Translations under genes and position numbers: made by a program | Shown here: piece after piece, positions 8,971 through 17,736 of the stretch | Numbering within the stretch: the first letter of the stretch is position 1 | How the letters are laid out: each line of letters starts with the position of its first letter | Source of the DNA: Weissella ceti | Lineage (GTDB): Bacteria > Bacillota > Bacilli > Lactobacillales > Lactobacillaceae | Direction of reading: 5' to 3' | DNA: 64,000 nt | Assembly: GCF_018394055.1 (NCBI RefSeq) | Contig: NZ_CP074441.1 | Coordinates: 992,001 to 1,056,000, forward strand | The notes under the pieces: generated by a model | The model's database searches: none | Told to the model about the DNA's origin: nothing | What the model saw: only the letters and a program-made list of their open reading frames with translations

Positions 8971-10225
8971 TTGCTGCTCCAATCGCTGTATAGTCGACGG
9001 CTAATTTCATTAGTTGCGCAGCCGTGCGTACATCTTCAACACTAACACTGGCTAATTTAGCCTGCCATGCTTCTTGTGATAATTGTCGATTTGACAAGGT
9101 CTGGTCAAAAGCACGGTCCGTCAGCTGACTCTGACTATCTAGACCAGTTAGATAGCTCGTCAACATTAATTTCTTAATCGTGGCTAATTCTTCTTCTGTA
9201 ATTAGTTCTGTTTGTAATCGAAGTAATTCGGCTGCAATCGCTGCTTTAGCCTCCGCCAAACGATTTTGATCTACCCCTGCGGTTACTGTAACTGTGCGGT
9301 TATAGTAATTAAAATCAGAAGCGACCGTATACGCCAATCCCTGAACTTCACGTACTTCATTAAACAAACGTGAAACAGCAACACCACCAAAGATATCATC
9401 AAACGCATAGGCTGCAAAACGCTTTTCATCCGACACATTCAATTGGTAAATTTGAACCAATTGGGTTTGATTGGCATCCGTTTCAACTTGTTTAATTTGT
9501 GCCTTTTTTGGTTCAGCTTGTTCATAGTAAGGGGAAACAGCCATATCACGAGGACCAAAATCTAATGCTTGATAAGCAGCAAGCAAATCTTCCTCTTGAA
9601 CATCCCCGAGCACAATCATATCAATACGGTTCGTTGCCAATGTTGTTTGCCATGTTTGCCATGCACTTAATGGATTGCTTTGTTCCACTAAGTTAACTGA
9701 TCCATAAGCCGGCAACGCCATTGCGGCATCATCATAGTACATTGACAATGCATTGCGACGAGCTACATATGGTCGGTCATCTTCTAAACCGGCTAATTCA
9801 TCTAAAATATTATCTTGTTGACGTTCAAAAATAGTGCGATCAAATCCATTAACATCGTCACCCAACGGACGCTTGAGCATTTCTGCTAAGAAGGCAAAAC
9901 CTTCTGGAACTAATGATTTATGTGGCTCGGTAAAAATATCATGTACTAAGTTAAAGCGCACGCGCATCGTATGCACTTGACCATTCTTAACTGTTTCTAC
10001 CCCAAAAGCCGCGCCATACATCTCACTTAAACGACGCGCTAAGTCGGTTTGACTTGGGTATAATTGCGAACTATTTTCTAACATATTAGAAATAATAATA
10101 CGGTCACCCATTCGAGTTTGATTCAATGGCTCTGAAAAATTAATTTCAATGCGCGTTGTTGCAAATTGTGTCGTGGGGATAATGTGTAGATATACACCTT
10201 GTGCCAAATTGATTGTTTTGACCAT
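8948..10225 (-). CDS. ymfF: M16 family peptidase homologue, YmfF-like, non-catalytic partner
   Basis: 425 residues with the M16 fold but no HxxEH motif: the equivalent segment reads NMLENSSQLYPSQTDLARRLSE, so zinc binding is not expected. Such inactive partners pair with an active M16 subunit, here the next gene. The Gly-rich and Arg/Tyr segment near AVSRLFNEVREVQGLAYTV is the conserved substrate-clamp part. The start at 10225 follows GGAGGG. It leads the run ymfF-ymfH-rodZ-pgsA-pncC-recA. The ymfI reductase that sits between these genes in Bacillus is absent. Confidence 0.82.
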   Translation of the reverse strand: MVKTINLAQGVYLHIIPTTQFATTRIEINFSEPLNQTRMGDRIIISNMLENSSQLYPSQTDLARRLSEMYGAAFGVETVKNGQVHTMRVRFNLVHDIFTEPHKSLVPEGFAFLAEMLKRPLGDDVNGFDRTIFERQQDNILDELAGLEDDRPYVARRNALSMYYDDAAMALPAYGSVNLVEQSNPLSAWQTWQTTLATNRIDMIVLGDVQEEDLLAAYQALDFGPRDMAVSPYYEQAEPKKAQIKQVETDANQTQLVQIYQLNVSDEKRFAAYAFDDIFGGVAVSRLFNEVREVQGLAYTVASDFNYYNRTVTVTAGVDQNRLAEAKAAIAAELLRLQTELITEEELATIKKLMLTSYLTGLDSQSQLTDRAFDQTLSNRQLSQEAWQAKLASVSVEDVRTAAQLMKLAVDYTAIGAANESSEEI

Positions 10226-10255
10226 GTGAATCCCTCCTTTGATTTTTAATCAAAC

Positions 10256-10279
10256 AAAAAAGCACGTTTCCGCGCCTTT
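10256..10279 (-). terminator. Rho-independent terminator after cls
   Basis: AAGGCGCG / CGTGCTTT form an 8-bp stem with a GAAA loop (minus strand), followed by a run of U. It lies 29 bases past the cls stop and just before ymfF. Confidence 0.75.
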
Positions 10280-10307
10280 GCTTGTTTTATAATTTTTTGC
10301 GTATTTT

Positions 10308-11756
10308 TTACAAGATAGGTGATAACAAACGTGAAAAGGTTTGTTTGAAAGTCAACCACTTAGATTGCGCTAAGAAGTCCGCCTCAGTTAGTGGCTTAGC
10401 AAATGCTAAATCAGCTTCAAAAATCGCTTCTAGTTCTTTAGCGATTTTTTCACTATACATAAATGCATTTGCTTCAAAATTCAAACTAAATGAACGCATA
10501 TCCATATTTGCGGATCCAACAGATGATACAACACCATCCACTGTCACTACTTTAGCATGTAAGAAGCCATTTTCATACGTATAAACTTCAGCACCTGCCG
10601 CTAACATTTCACGAGCATAGTACTGTGTTGCACGATAAACGAATGGATGATCTGGTTTATTCGGAATCATTAGGCGGACACGTACCCCAGACATTGCAAC
10701 GATTTGTAACAAATCCAACACCCCTTGATCAGGGATGAAATACGGTGTTTGAATCGTGATTGAACGCTGTGCCCCAGCCATTGCCCGCATGTATCCTTGT
10801 TTAATTTGTTGAATATCTTGGTCTGGTCCTGAACTAACAATTTGAATGGCTGTATTTCCTTGTACACCAACTTCTGGGAAATAGGTTTCAGAAAAGGTTA
10901 ATTTACCATGACGCGTGGTTGCATTCCAATCCATAAAGAATCGACTTTGCATCGCCAAGACAGCGTCACCGTTAATGCGAATATGTGTATCACGCCATGG
11001 GCCAAACTTTTTAGAGCGTCCAATGTATTCATCCCCAACATTAAAGCCACCAATAAACCCAACTGTTCCATCTACAATCACCATTTTACGATGATTACGG
11101 AAATTTGCACGGAATGTAATTGGGAAATAACGTGGTTGCATAAAGGCCTCTACGTGCCCACCGGCGTCAACTAAGCGCTTATACATCTTACGGTGACAAC
11201 CATGAGATCCCCATTGATCGAAAATCACGCGTACCTCTAAGCCCGCTTTCGCTTTTTTCGTTAGCAAATCAATTAATTCATTTCCCAGTGAATCATCTGA
11301 AATACTAAAAAATTCAAGATGTACATGATGTTCTGCTTTTTCAATTTCTTCAAAAATGGCTGGAAAAAGTGCGTTTCCATCTGTATAAATGTCGACGTCA
11401 TTTTGACGCGTTAAAATCGATGCATCATTATTTAAAAACAAGTTAATAAATGCATCTTGTTCTGCAATATTACGTAATTGATCAGCATTAGCTTCTTGTA
11501 GATAATGCCGTTGGTTTTCGACAATTTGATCCATCCCAAGATCTTCTTGCGTCCGAAGATCACTTGACTTTCGGCTAGAGATTTTTCGTCCCAAGAAACC
11601 ATAAATTAAGAATCCAAAAATTGGAAACAACAACAAAACTAACAACCAAGCCCAAATTGAGGCAATATCGCGCTTTCCACTAAATACCGTTACAATCGCT
11701 GCAGCCGTATTCAGAAAAAAGATTAACGCAATAATTCCAATAATATAAAGTGACAT
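10308..11756 (-). CDS. cls: Cardiolipin synthase
   Basis: Condenses two phosphatidylglycerol molecules into cardiolipin plus glycerol at the membrane. The 482 residues start with two membrane helices (about 1-60), then two phospholipase D-type HKD motifs: HRKMVIVDG near residue 224 and HAKVVTVDG near residue 400. Both have the His, Lys and Asp intact. The start at 11756 (MSLYIIGI) follows GGGGATAA. A possible extended -10 (TGATAGAAT, near 11795) lies upstream on the minus strand without a good -35. It is a single-gene unit with its own terminator, divergent from the glycosyltransferase-like gene at 11965. Confidence 0.95.
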   Translation of the reverse strand: MSLYIIGIIALIFFLNTAAAIVTVFSGKRDIASIWAWLLVLLLFPIFGFLIYGFLGRKISSRKSSDLRTQEDLGMDQIVENQRHYLQEANADQLRNIAEQDAFINLFLNNDASILTRQNDVDIYTDGNALFPAIFEEIEKAEHHVHLEFFSISDDSLGNELIDLLTKKAKAGLEVRVIFDQWGSHGCHRKMYKRLVDAGGHVEAFMQPRYFPITFRANFRNHRKMVIVDGTVGFIGGFNVGDEYIGRSKKFGPWRDTHIRINGDAVLAMQSRFFMDWNATTRHGKLTFSETYFPEVGVQGNTAIQIVSSGPDQDIQQIKQGYMRAMAGAQRSITIQTPYFIPDQGVLDLLQIVAMSGVRVRLMIPNKPDHPFVYRATQYYAREMLAAGAEVYTYENGFLHAKVVTVDGVVSSVGSANMDMRSFSLNFEANAFMYSEKIAKELEAIFEADLAFAKPLTEADFLAQSKWLTFKQTFSRLLSPIL

Positions 11757-11878
11757 TTATCCCCTACCCATTTGTTATTTATATGTATTCTATCATTTAT
11801 GTACGTAAAAAGGGACTATTCCCCCGAAACTATCTAGCAACCTCGACAAAGGCTTATTTTAAGGTAATTATTGGATAA

Positions 11879-11907
11879 TTGACCTAATTGCGCCTGAGTG
11901 CAATAAT
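11879..11907 (+). promoter_or_regulatory. Promoter for the membrane glycosyltransferase-like gene
   Basis: TTGACC (11879-11884), a 17-base spacer and AATAAT (11902-11907). A short dyad, ATTGC/GCAAT, sits within the spacer. It is 58 bases upstream of the ATG. Confidence 0.6.
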
Positions 11908-11964
11908 TAGCAAATCATACATAGTTTTGCGCTATCTTACATATGTTATTCAGGAGAACTACTC

Positions 11965-13551
11965 ATGTTGAAAATTTCCCTTCGAGACCTTTATGAACGT
12001 GTCTTGCCCTTCCTTTTACCTTTTTTCCTTATTCTTGTGATGTCAACCTTGTTCATGGGATCATCACCTCTATTCCAAACAAATCCTTGGGACGACAGCA
12101 ATGCCATGCTAACCATGGGTCGTAGTATTCAAGAAGGTCTAATTCCATTTGTGGATATTGTTGAACAACGTGGACCATTTATCTACTTCTTATATGCTAT
12201 CGGTGCCGGTATTAGTTCCACTTCATTTATGGGCGTATTTTTAATTGAATTAGTCAATATTACGCTAATTTACTATTTTGCGACGCGTCTAGCACGAATG
12301 TTTACGACACATACGACACACATTCCTTGGTTGGCTTTACTAGCACCACTAACATTGTTGGGCACACCGGCCTTTCGTTTTGGTGGTTCACCAGAAGAAT
12401 TCGCCTTTACATCAGTGATGTACCTCTTAGTCGTTTTAACTGAAAGTCATGGTCGTTTCTCAACAATTGCCTTGTCTCGATTCTTCTGGCTAGGACTTAA
12501 TCTTGGCTTCATTTTTTGGAATAAGTATTCATTGGTTGGAACGTTTGCAATTTTCTTTCTACTATGTGGCTTCTACTTGTTGTATCGTCGTCAATGGTTA
12601 CGATTTGTTCAAGTTGTCGCAATATCATTGTTGGGATTCTTTGTCGCAGCATTACCAATCTTCATTTATTACATTGCCGTCGGTCACCTAGATGCCTTGT
12701 TTAACATCTACTTCATTCAAAACTTAACGTCTTATCACGTCCAAGCTATGAGTGTTATGGATCAATTAACACAACTACTAGGTCTAATTTGGTTACAAGT
12801 TCATAACCACTGGTTTGGCTGCGTATTGATGGTAACAAGTTGGATTATTGCTTCTCGTAAAGGACACAATGTCAAAATTGAAATTATCTTAGCAGGTGGC
12901 AGCATCGTATTCGTGGCCTTGCAAAAGGTTGTCTACATCTACTATCCACTTGTTTGGCTTCCTTTTATGGCCATTGCCGTGATCCGCTTGATCGCTTATA
13001 GCTGGGACTGGTTACTAAAGAACAAGAATTGGACATTAGCTTGGCAAACACCTATTTTTATTGCCTTAGCATGTGTCATCTTACCATTCTTTGGTAATCC
13101 AGCTATCAAGTCACTTGTGCCAACTACTGGCATGGCCTCACTAAATGGCACAACTTATCATGCACAACCACAATTCGGTGAATTGATGCAAGCCAAGCAT
13201 GCTAAGCCTAGCCTACTCACACTAAACTGTATTGATGCTGGTTTCTTCTTATCTGGTCAAACTGTTCCTGTTACCCCTTACTATCACCGCATGAACATGT
13301 CATACAATGAATTGCCAATCATGTACGACACATTCAAAAATGCGATGGAAGATCGTGCGGTTGACTATACAGTCGTACGTGTCCGTCATGCACTTACAGA
13401 AGATACAACTAACGCGGCTCGTAAAAAGTCTGCTGTTGATGCTGTGAATAACTCATTGAAGACTGCACTTTCTAACAACTATCATGTTGTGGATGCAGTT
13501 AACAATACAAAAAACACTTACTTTGTGTTATTGGAACGCAACGTAAACTAA
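11965..13551 (+). CDS. Polytopic glycosyltransferase-like membrane protein
   Basis: 528 residues with about a dozen hydrophobic segments. The first extracytoplasmic loop has the pattern typical of GT-C type enzymes in LAB annotated as teichoic acid or polysaccharide glycosyltransferases: WDDSNAMLTMGRSIQEG followed by PFVDIVEQRGPFIY. The Asp pair near residue 48 is the likely catalytic site, by family analogy. A soluble C-terminal part (about 390-528) follows the last helix. The start has AGGAGAACTACTC before it and a good promoter upstream. No sugar-nucleotide or wall-polymer genes adjoin it, so the lipid-linked donor and acceptor are unknown. A terminator lies at 13562. Confidence 0.65.
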   Translation: MLKISLRDLYERVLPFLLPFFLILVMSTLFMGSSPLFQTNPWDDSNAMLTMGRSIQEGLIPFVDIVEQRGPFIYFLYAIGAGISSTSFMGVFLIELVNITLIYYFATRLARMFTTHTTHIPWLALLAPLTLLGTPAFRFGGSPEEFAFTSVMYLLVVLTESHGRFSTIALSRFFWLGLNLGFIFWNKYSLVGTFAIFFLLCGFYLLYRRQWLRFVQVVAISLLGFFVAALPIFIYYIAVGHLDALFNIYFIQNLTSYHVQAMSVMDQLTQLLGLIWLQVHNHWFGCVLMVTSWIIASRKGHNVKIEIILAGGSIVFVALQKVVYIYYPLVWLPFMAIAVIRLIAYSWDWLLKNKNWTLAWQTPIFIALACVILPFFGNPAIKSLVPTTGMASLNGTTYHAQPQFGELMQAKHAKPSLLTLNCIDAGFFLSGQTVPVTPYYHRMNMSYNELPIMYDTFKNAMEDRAVDYTVVRVRHALTEDTTNAARKKSAVDAVNNSLKTALSNNYHVVDAVNNTKNTYFVLLERNVN

Positions 13552-13561
13552 CTCAAAACCT

Positions 13562-13610
13562 AGCAATAACCCGTATTAAGACATCATATACGTGGTTATT
13601 GCTTTTTATT
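13562..13610 (+). terminator. Rho-independent terminator
   Basis: AGCAATAACC (13562-13571) pairs with GGTTATTGCT (13594-13603), with an inner CGTAT/ATACG stem, followed by a T tract. Confidence 0.8.
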
Positions 13611-13633
13611 TTACCGATATGAAATATATTCAC

Positions 13634-13661
13634 TTTACATTAAGGTTAAATGTGATATTCT
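13634..13661 (+). promoter_or_regulatory. Promoter of the small membrane protein gene
   Basis: TTTACA (13634-13639), a 16-base spacer and TATTCT (13656-13661) with an upstream TGA like an extended -10. Confidence 0.5.
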
Positions 13662-13727
13662 TTTAAAGACAAATACGATACGACGTTAACATTTCATATG
13701 TTTCCGTTTTTAAATTAGGAGAATTTT

Positions 13728-13928
13728 ATGGCTACTTTAATTACTTTTGCACTAGGACTTTTGTTTATGGCCTGGGGCTACTACCGTATCAAGACAGATT
13801 TCGCTAAGAATCAATCACGCAATAACTTACTACAACTTATCTTTACAGGACAAGCATCGGGAATCGGACAATTCCTATCTGGTGTTGTGTTCATGATTAT
13901 TAGTGTCATTACATTGTTTGTAAAATAA
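13728..13928 (+). CDS. Small two-helix membrane protein, unknown
   Basis: 66 residues, preceded by TTAGGAG at good spacing. Two hydrophobic segments (about 3-18 and 48-64) flank a basic, Gln/Asn-rich middle (KTDFAKNQSRNN and LLQLIFTGQASGIGQF). It has its own promoter and a bidirectional terminator, so it is very likely a real gene. I do not recognise the family and assign no function. Confidence 0.7.
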   Translation: MATLITFALGLLFMAWGYYRIKTDFAKNQSRNNLLQLIFTGQASGIGQFLSGVVFMIISVITLFVK

Positions 13929-13937
13929 TCGATTCAT

Positions 13938-13980
13938 AAAAAGACCACCGATGGGAAAATCCCTATCAGTGGTCTTTTTC
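13938..13980. terminator. Bidirectional terminator
   Basis: AAAAGACCAC and GTGGTCTTTTT form a long stem around a short A/T loop between two convergent genes. Confidence 0.8.
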
Positions 13981-14016
13981 TTATTTATTATCATATCTAA
14001 GTCTACATAACGATGT

Positions 14017-14769
14017 TCACTCTGCCCATTCTTGAATCGCATCATGTAAGAACTGTGCTCCACCAGATACAGCATCATTGTAATATGACGCAAACCGTTC
14101 ATCAGCAATATACATCTCCGCTAACCCTTTATGGGCTTCTGAAGTGTATGAAGGCCAAGTATACGCTAACCATTCATGGTGTTTTTCAACTAAAATTCTT
14201 GCTTCATTAGATTGAACATTCTGGGTTTGTACCGCAGCCAATAATAGTGGGCCTTTGATATCAGCCTCCAATGCCCGAAATTCTTGGTAGATGTTCTCAG
14301 TCATCCCCATCATTTGAGCGTTACTAGCATCAACCGCTTGATCACCATATGTTTCGCGAATTTCTGCACCATATCGTTGCTCATTCTCTAAAACGAACGC
14401 CTCTTTAAAAGCGCTAAATTTCTCATCATTACTCATCTCGGCCCCTCCTTGATAATACTGCATGGTCTTTTCTAAACTTTTGAGAACTTTATCTAATCGT
14501 TGTTTTTCCAATGTTAGTGCATCATGTTGTTTAGCTAGCTGTTCCTGTATATAGCTAGGATTCGCTTCCATCAATGCTGCAATTTCTTTAAGCGGCATTT
14601 TTAATTCTCGATAGAATAAGATACGCTGTAGCCGATCAATTGCTGTTTGATCATAGACGCGTTGTCCATTTTTAATTGCAGTAGCTGGCAATAACTCAAT
14701 TTCATCATAATAGCGTAGCGTTCGTGTACTAACACCTGATAGCTGTGCTAATTCTCCAATTGTGTACAT
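14017..14769 (-). CDS. MerR family regulator with TipAS-type effector domain
   Basis: Transcription activator of the TipA group. The start at 14769 (MYTIGELAQLSG) follows AAAGGAGATCACT; an upstream extension in the same frame to 14895 has no ribosome site and overlaps the terminator of the next gene. An N-terminal winged HTH (about 1-70, with GVSTRTLRYYDEIELLPA) is followed by a dimerisation coiled coil (about 75-115) and a C-terminal domain (about 130-250) of the TipAS fold, which in relatives binds thiopeptide or other bulky drugs. No transporter or other target gene adjoins it, so the regulon may be only itself or a distant gene. Confidence 0.82.
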   Translation of the reverse strand: MYTIGELAQLSGVSTRTLRYYDEIELLPATAIKNGQRVYDQTAIDRLQRILFYRELKMPLKEIAALMEANPSYIQEQLAKQHDALTLEKQRLDKVLKSLEKTMQYYQGGAEMSNDEKFSAFKEAFVLENEQRYGAEIRETYGDQAVDASNAQMMGMTENIYQEFRALEADIKGPLLLAAVQTQNVQSNEARILVEKHHEWLAYTWPSYTSEAHKGLAEMYIADERFASYYNDAVSGGAQFLHDAIQEWAE

Positions 14770-14849
14770 AGTGATCTCCTTTCCATAATCAATGTTAATC
14801 GTTTCCGTTACGTCACTTGCAAACATATAGTTGCTAAATAACCAAAATA

Positions 14850-14892
14850 AAAACGATATAACGGATGATAAACATCGGTTATATCGTTTTTT
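14850..14892 (-). terminator. Terminator of the gluconate kinase gene
   Basis: AAAACGATATAAC (14850-14862) pairs with GTTATATCGTTTT (14878-14890), with a further inner stem; both sides are T/A-rich. Confidence 0.8.
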
Positions 14893-14901
14893 CATATATT
14901 A

Positions 14902-16443
14902 TTACTTATCGTCCTTCTTCACGTACTTACGTTGGAAGTCAGCGATGTTCTTGTATTCTGGTTGTAGGTGACGTGACAAACGGATAAAGATTGGTGCTAG
15001 TGCACGGTAAACTTCGTAGTTTTCAGGCTTTGGTTCGTAATCCTTAGATTCACCAACCATAGTTCCGATAACTTCAAGGTTATCAACCATTCCCAATGCC
15101 TTTTGTGCCATAACAGTCGCAGCCAAGGCTCCTGATTCGAAGGCAGTTGGTACTGTAACTGTTTGTTCAAAGATGTCAGCCATCATTTGACGCCACAATG
15201 CTGAACGAGCAAATCCACCAGTGGCTTGGATTGACTTCAAGTCTCCTGTCACTTCTTCAAGTGCCAATGAAACCATGTAGATGTTGAAGATGATTCCTTC
15301 AAGCACGGCACGTACCATGTGGGCACGAGTGTGGTTGTGAGTCAAACCGAAGAATGATCCACGTGCGTTGGCGTCCCAGATTGGGGCACGTTCTCCACCT
15401 AGGTATGGGTGGAACAACAAACCATCAGCTCCAGCAGGAACCTTGCTTGCGATTTCAGTAATCAAATCGTATGAGCTCATACCCATCAAATCTGCAGTAG
15501 ACTTTTCAGCGTCAAACATGTTGTCACGGGCCCAACGGAAGACATCTCCACCGTTGTTAACTGGTCCACCAACAACCCAGTGATCCTTGTCCAAGGCGTA
15601 AGTAAATGTACGTCCCTTAGGGTCAATCTTTGGTGCATCAGTAACCACACGAATGGCTCCTGAAGTTCCGATTGTTACGGCTGCAACACCAGGTTGGATT
15701 GCGTTAACCCCCATGTTTGACAAAGGTCCATCACCAGCTCCGTAAACAAAGGCTGTGTCTTGGTCCAAGCCCAAAATGTGTGCCATTTCTGCTGAAAGTC
15801 CACGTTCAATTTCGTAAGGTTCAACTGGTTCTGGCAATTGTTCCTTAGAAAGTCCTGTTACTTCCAAAGCTTGAGCGTCCCAGTCCAATTCAAAGATGTT
15901 GAATAGACCTGTTCCTGAAGCAATTGAGATATCCATCTTGTTGGCACCAAACAAACGGTGGAACAAGTATTCCTTAATTCCAAGGTAGTGAGCTGCATTG
16001 TTATAGATGTCTTGCTTTTCGTTCTTCATCCAAAGGATCTTTGACAAAGGTGCCATTGGGTGAATTGGTGTTCCAGTCTTGCTGTAAATTTCTTGTCCAA
16101 GACCAGTTTCACGCAATTCTTCTGTGTACTTAACCGCACGGTTATCAGCCCATGTAATCACACGAGTCAATGGTTGCCAATCAGCGTCAAATGCAATCAA
16201 TGAATGCATAGCTGAACTAAATGACACAGCCAAAACCTTTCCTTCTGTAGCTTCTTGTGCAACTTCTTGCACAGCTTCGACGAATGCACGGTAAATTTCG
16301 TCTAGATCTTCTTCAGCCATGTCAGGTTCGTCACGGTATAGCTTGTAACCGTGGTTTGCAGTGGCAATAACCTTTCCTGCTGTATCGAACAAAACTGCCT
16401 TTGTTGATGTTGTACCTAGATCAACTCCAATTAAGTAATCCAT
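14902..16443 (-). CDS. gntK: Gluconate kinase, FGGY family
   Basis: Phosphorylates gluconate to 6-phosphogluconate for the phosphoketolase/pentose phosphate route; cytosolic. The 513 residues begin with the phosphate-binding DLGTTSTKAVLFD, followed by the FGGY-type SGTGLFN region, VTIGTSGA (about 255-262) and a C-terminal ATGGFARSALWRQMMADI substrate segment. Length and motifs match LAB gluconokinases better than xylulokinases, but the FGGY kinases are close and xylulose cannot be ruled out by eye. The start follows GAAGGAGAACAATT. The promoter is overlapped by a cre site, so carbon catabolite repression is likely. No gluconate permease adjoins it. Confidence 0.8.
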   Translation of the reverse strand: MDYLIGVDLGTTSTKAVLFDTAGKVIATANHGYKLYRDEPDMAEEDLDEIYRAFVEAVQEVAQEATEGKVLAVSFSSAMHSLIAFDADWQPLTRVITWADNRAVKYTEELRETGLGQEIYSKTGTPIHPMAPLSKILWMKNEKQDIYNNAAHYLGIKEYLFHRLFGANKMDISIASGTGLFNIFELDWDAQALEVTGLSKEQLPEPVEPYEIERGLSAEMAHILGLDQDTAFVYGAGDGPLSNMGVNAIQPGVAAVTIGTSGAIRVVTDAPKIDPKGRTFTYALDKDHWVVGGPVNNGGDVFRWARDNMFDAEKSTADLMGMSSYDLITEIASKVPAGADGLLFHPYLGGERAPIWDANARGSFFGLTHNHTRAHMVRAVLEGIIFNIYMVSLALEEVTGDLKSIQATGGFARSALWRQMMADIFEQTVTVPTAFESGALAATVMAQKALGMVDNLEVIGTMVGESKDYEPKPENYEVYRALAPIFIRLSRHLQPEYKNIADFQRKYVKKDDK

Positions 16444-16481
16444 AATTGTTCTCCTTCGTAAACGTAATTCTCTTCCCTTTC

Positions 16482-16520
16482 ATTTTAGTAGAGTTTTATG
16501 CCTTTGGCAACGCTTTCGCC
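16482..16520 (-). promoter_or_regulatory. gntK promoter with overlapping cre site
   Basis: On the minus strand: TTGCCA (16510-16505), a 17-base spacer and TAAAAT (16487-16482). The pseudo-palindrome at 16504-16520, GGCGAAAGCGTTGCCAA read on the minus strand, fits the CcpA cre pattern and covers the -35 box, which predicts repression. Confidence 0.65.
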
Positions 16521-16748
16521 TTGATTGGAGCGCATTCCAACGAAATAATTCAGTTTTTCACAAAAAAATTGTGATTCTTCTGAATGAAATTAAAAAATCA
16601 TAATTACAACTATCAAAAATTTTTATATTTTAAAAAGAATTAAAACGTTTACGTATTGATAATTACAGTATTTAACACGGTTTGGCATACTTAACATCTA
16701 TTAACCAATTTTATATATACCATTCCTGAAATTTAAGTATTTTTTTCA

Positions 16749-16772
16749 CAAAAAAAGCACCCTAAGGTGCTT
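16749..16772 (-). terminator. Terminator of yhaM
   Basis: AAGCACC / GGTGCTT stem with a short loop, followed on the minus strand by a run of U. Confidence 0.8.
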
Positions 16773-16779
16773 AATTTAT

Positions 16780-17727
16780 TTATTTATCGAAATTTGGACG
16801 ATAGATACTACGTTGGTCAAGCGACCATTGACGGCCTGAAAAAGTACCAGGTTCTGTATCTGCTAATGCATTATCAAAACTTTGCATTGTGGCATCTAAT
16901 TCATCCAGTTGGTGTAAAATATTCGCTTCTTTGATCAGTGGACGTACTGGTGAGCCATATTCTAGAACCCCATGATGTGCTAAAACAGTATGGCGCAACA
17001 CTAACATGTCTTCACTATATAGATCCAACCCAATTTCCTGGCTCGCAATGACGATTTGTTCATCAATTAATGTAATATGTCCAATCAAGTTACCAGCGGT
17101 TGTGTACTTCGTTGCGACAGGCCCGCTTAATTCAATTACTTTTCCTAAATCATGCAAAATAGCTCCAGCATACAATAAGCTTGCATTTACATCATCGTAT
17201 TGCTTAACAATTGACTCTGCTAAACGGGCAATTGATAGTGAGTGATAAGCTAATCCGCCTGCAAAGGCATGATGATTAGCCTTTGCTGCAGGGAATTTGT
17301 AAAATTCATCATGGAATTTCTTTAATAGATGACGCACAACACGTTGCCATGTCGCATTGGTAATTTGGAATAACAGCTTGGCCACTTCTTCTTCCATCTC
17401 AGCTGCACGAACTGGTGCGGCCTGCATGAAATCAGCTGCATTTTGTGGTTCACCCGCAACGGCTGGTCGAATCGCAAGAACTTTAAGTTGTGGACGTTCT
17501 TGATACATTTGTTTAACGGCAGTGATATGTACCACTGTTCCAGCAGACAAATTTTGAACTGCATTGGTGTCAACATCCCACAGCATCCCGCGTACTTCCA
17601 TTGAGCGGTCAGCTACTTCAACTGCCAAATATGGCTTACCTTGGCTCGTTGTACGAATATCTGCTTCTTTCAACAAAACAAACGTATCAAATTTTTCATC
17701 AAATTTAAATTCTTTTAATTCAGTCAT
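16780..17727 (-). CDS. yhaM: 3'-5' exoribonuclease YhaM
   Basis: Mn-dependent 3'-5' exoribonuclease that trims short unstructured ends of mRNA. The 315 residues have an N-terminal OB-fold (about 10-90, with AVEVADRSMEVRGMLWDV) and an HD phosphohydrolase domain with HHAFAGGLAYHS and GAILHDLGK (about 150-195) carrying the metal-binding His and Asp residues. The start at 17727 follows GGAGGACG, 9 bases past the yhaN stop. It is the last gene of yhaO-yhaN-yhaM, the arrangement seen in Bacillus and many LAB, and ends at its own terminator. Confidence 0.93.
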   Translation of the reverse strand: MTELKEFKFDEKFDTFVLLKEADIRTTSQGKPYLAVEVADRSMEVRGMLWDVDTNAVQNLSAGTVVHITAVKQMYQERPQLKVLAIRPAVAGEPQNAADFMQAAPVRAAEMEEEVAKLLFQITNATWQRVVRHLLKKFHDEFYKFPAAKANHHAFAGGLAYHSLSIARLAESIVKQYDDVNASLLYAGAILHDLGKVIELSGPVATKYTTAGNLIGHITLIDEQIVIASQEIGLDLYSEDMLVLRHTVLAHHGVLEYGSPVRPLIKEANILHQLDELDATMQSFDNALADTEPGTFSGRQWSLDQRSIYRPNFDK

Positions 17728-17736
17728 ATCGTCCTC

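Larger units (their letters stand above)
16444..16779. other. Intergenic region upstream of gntK
   Basis: No gene is seen. It carries the gntK promoter and cre (16482-16520), a second cre-like palindrome, TAAAACGTTTACG, at 16641-16653, long AT-rich DNA, and the yhaM terminator at 16749-16772. Confidence 0.6.

Noticed and set aside
14770-14830. MerR-type dyad around GTTAATCG / CGTTAC upstream of the TipA-like gene
   Set aside because: The arms match only with gaps; not good enough to list as an operator.
14770-14895. N-terminal extension of the MerR regulator to 14895
   Set aside because: The extension overlaps the gntK terminator; the true start has AAAGGAG and begins the HTH directly.
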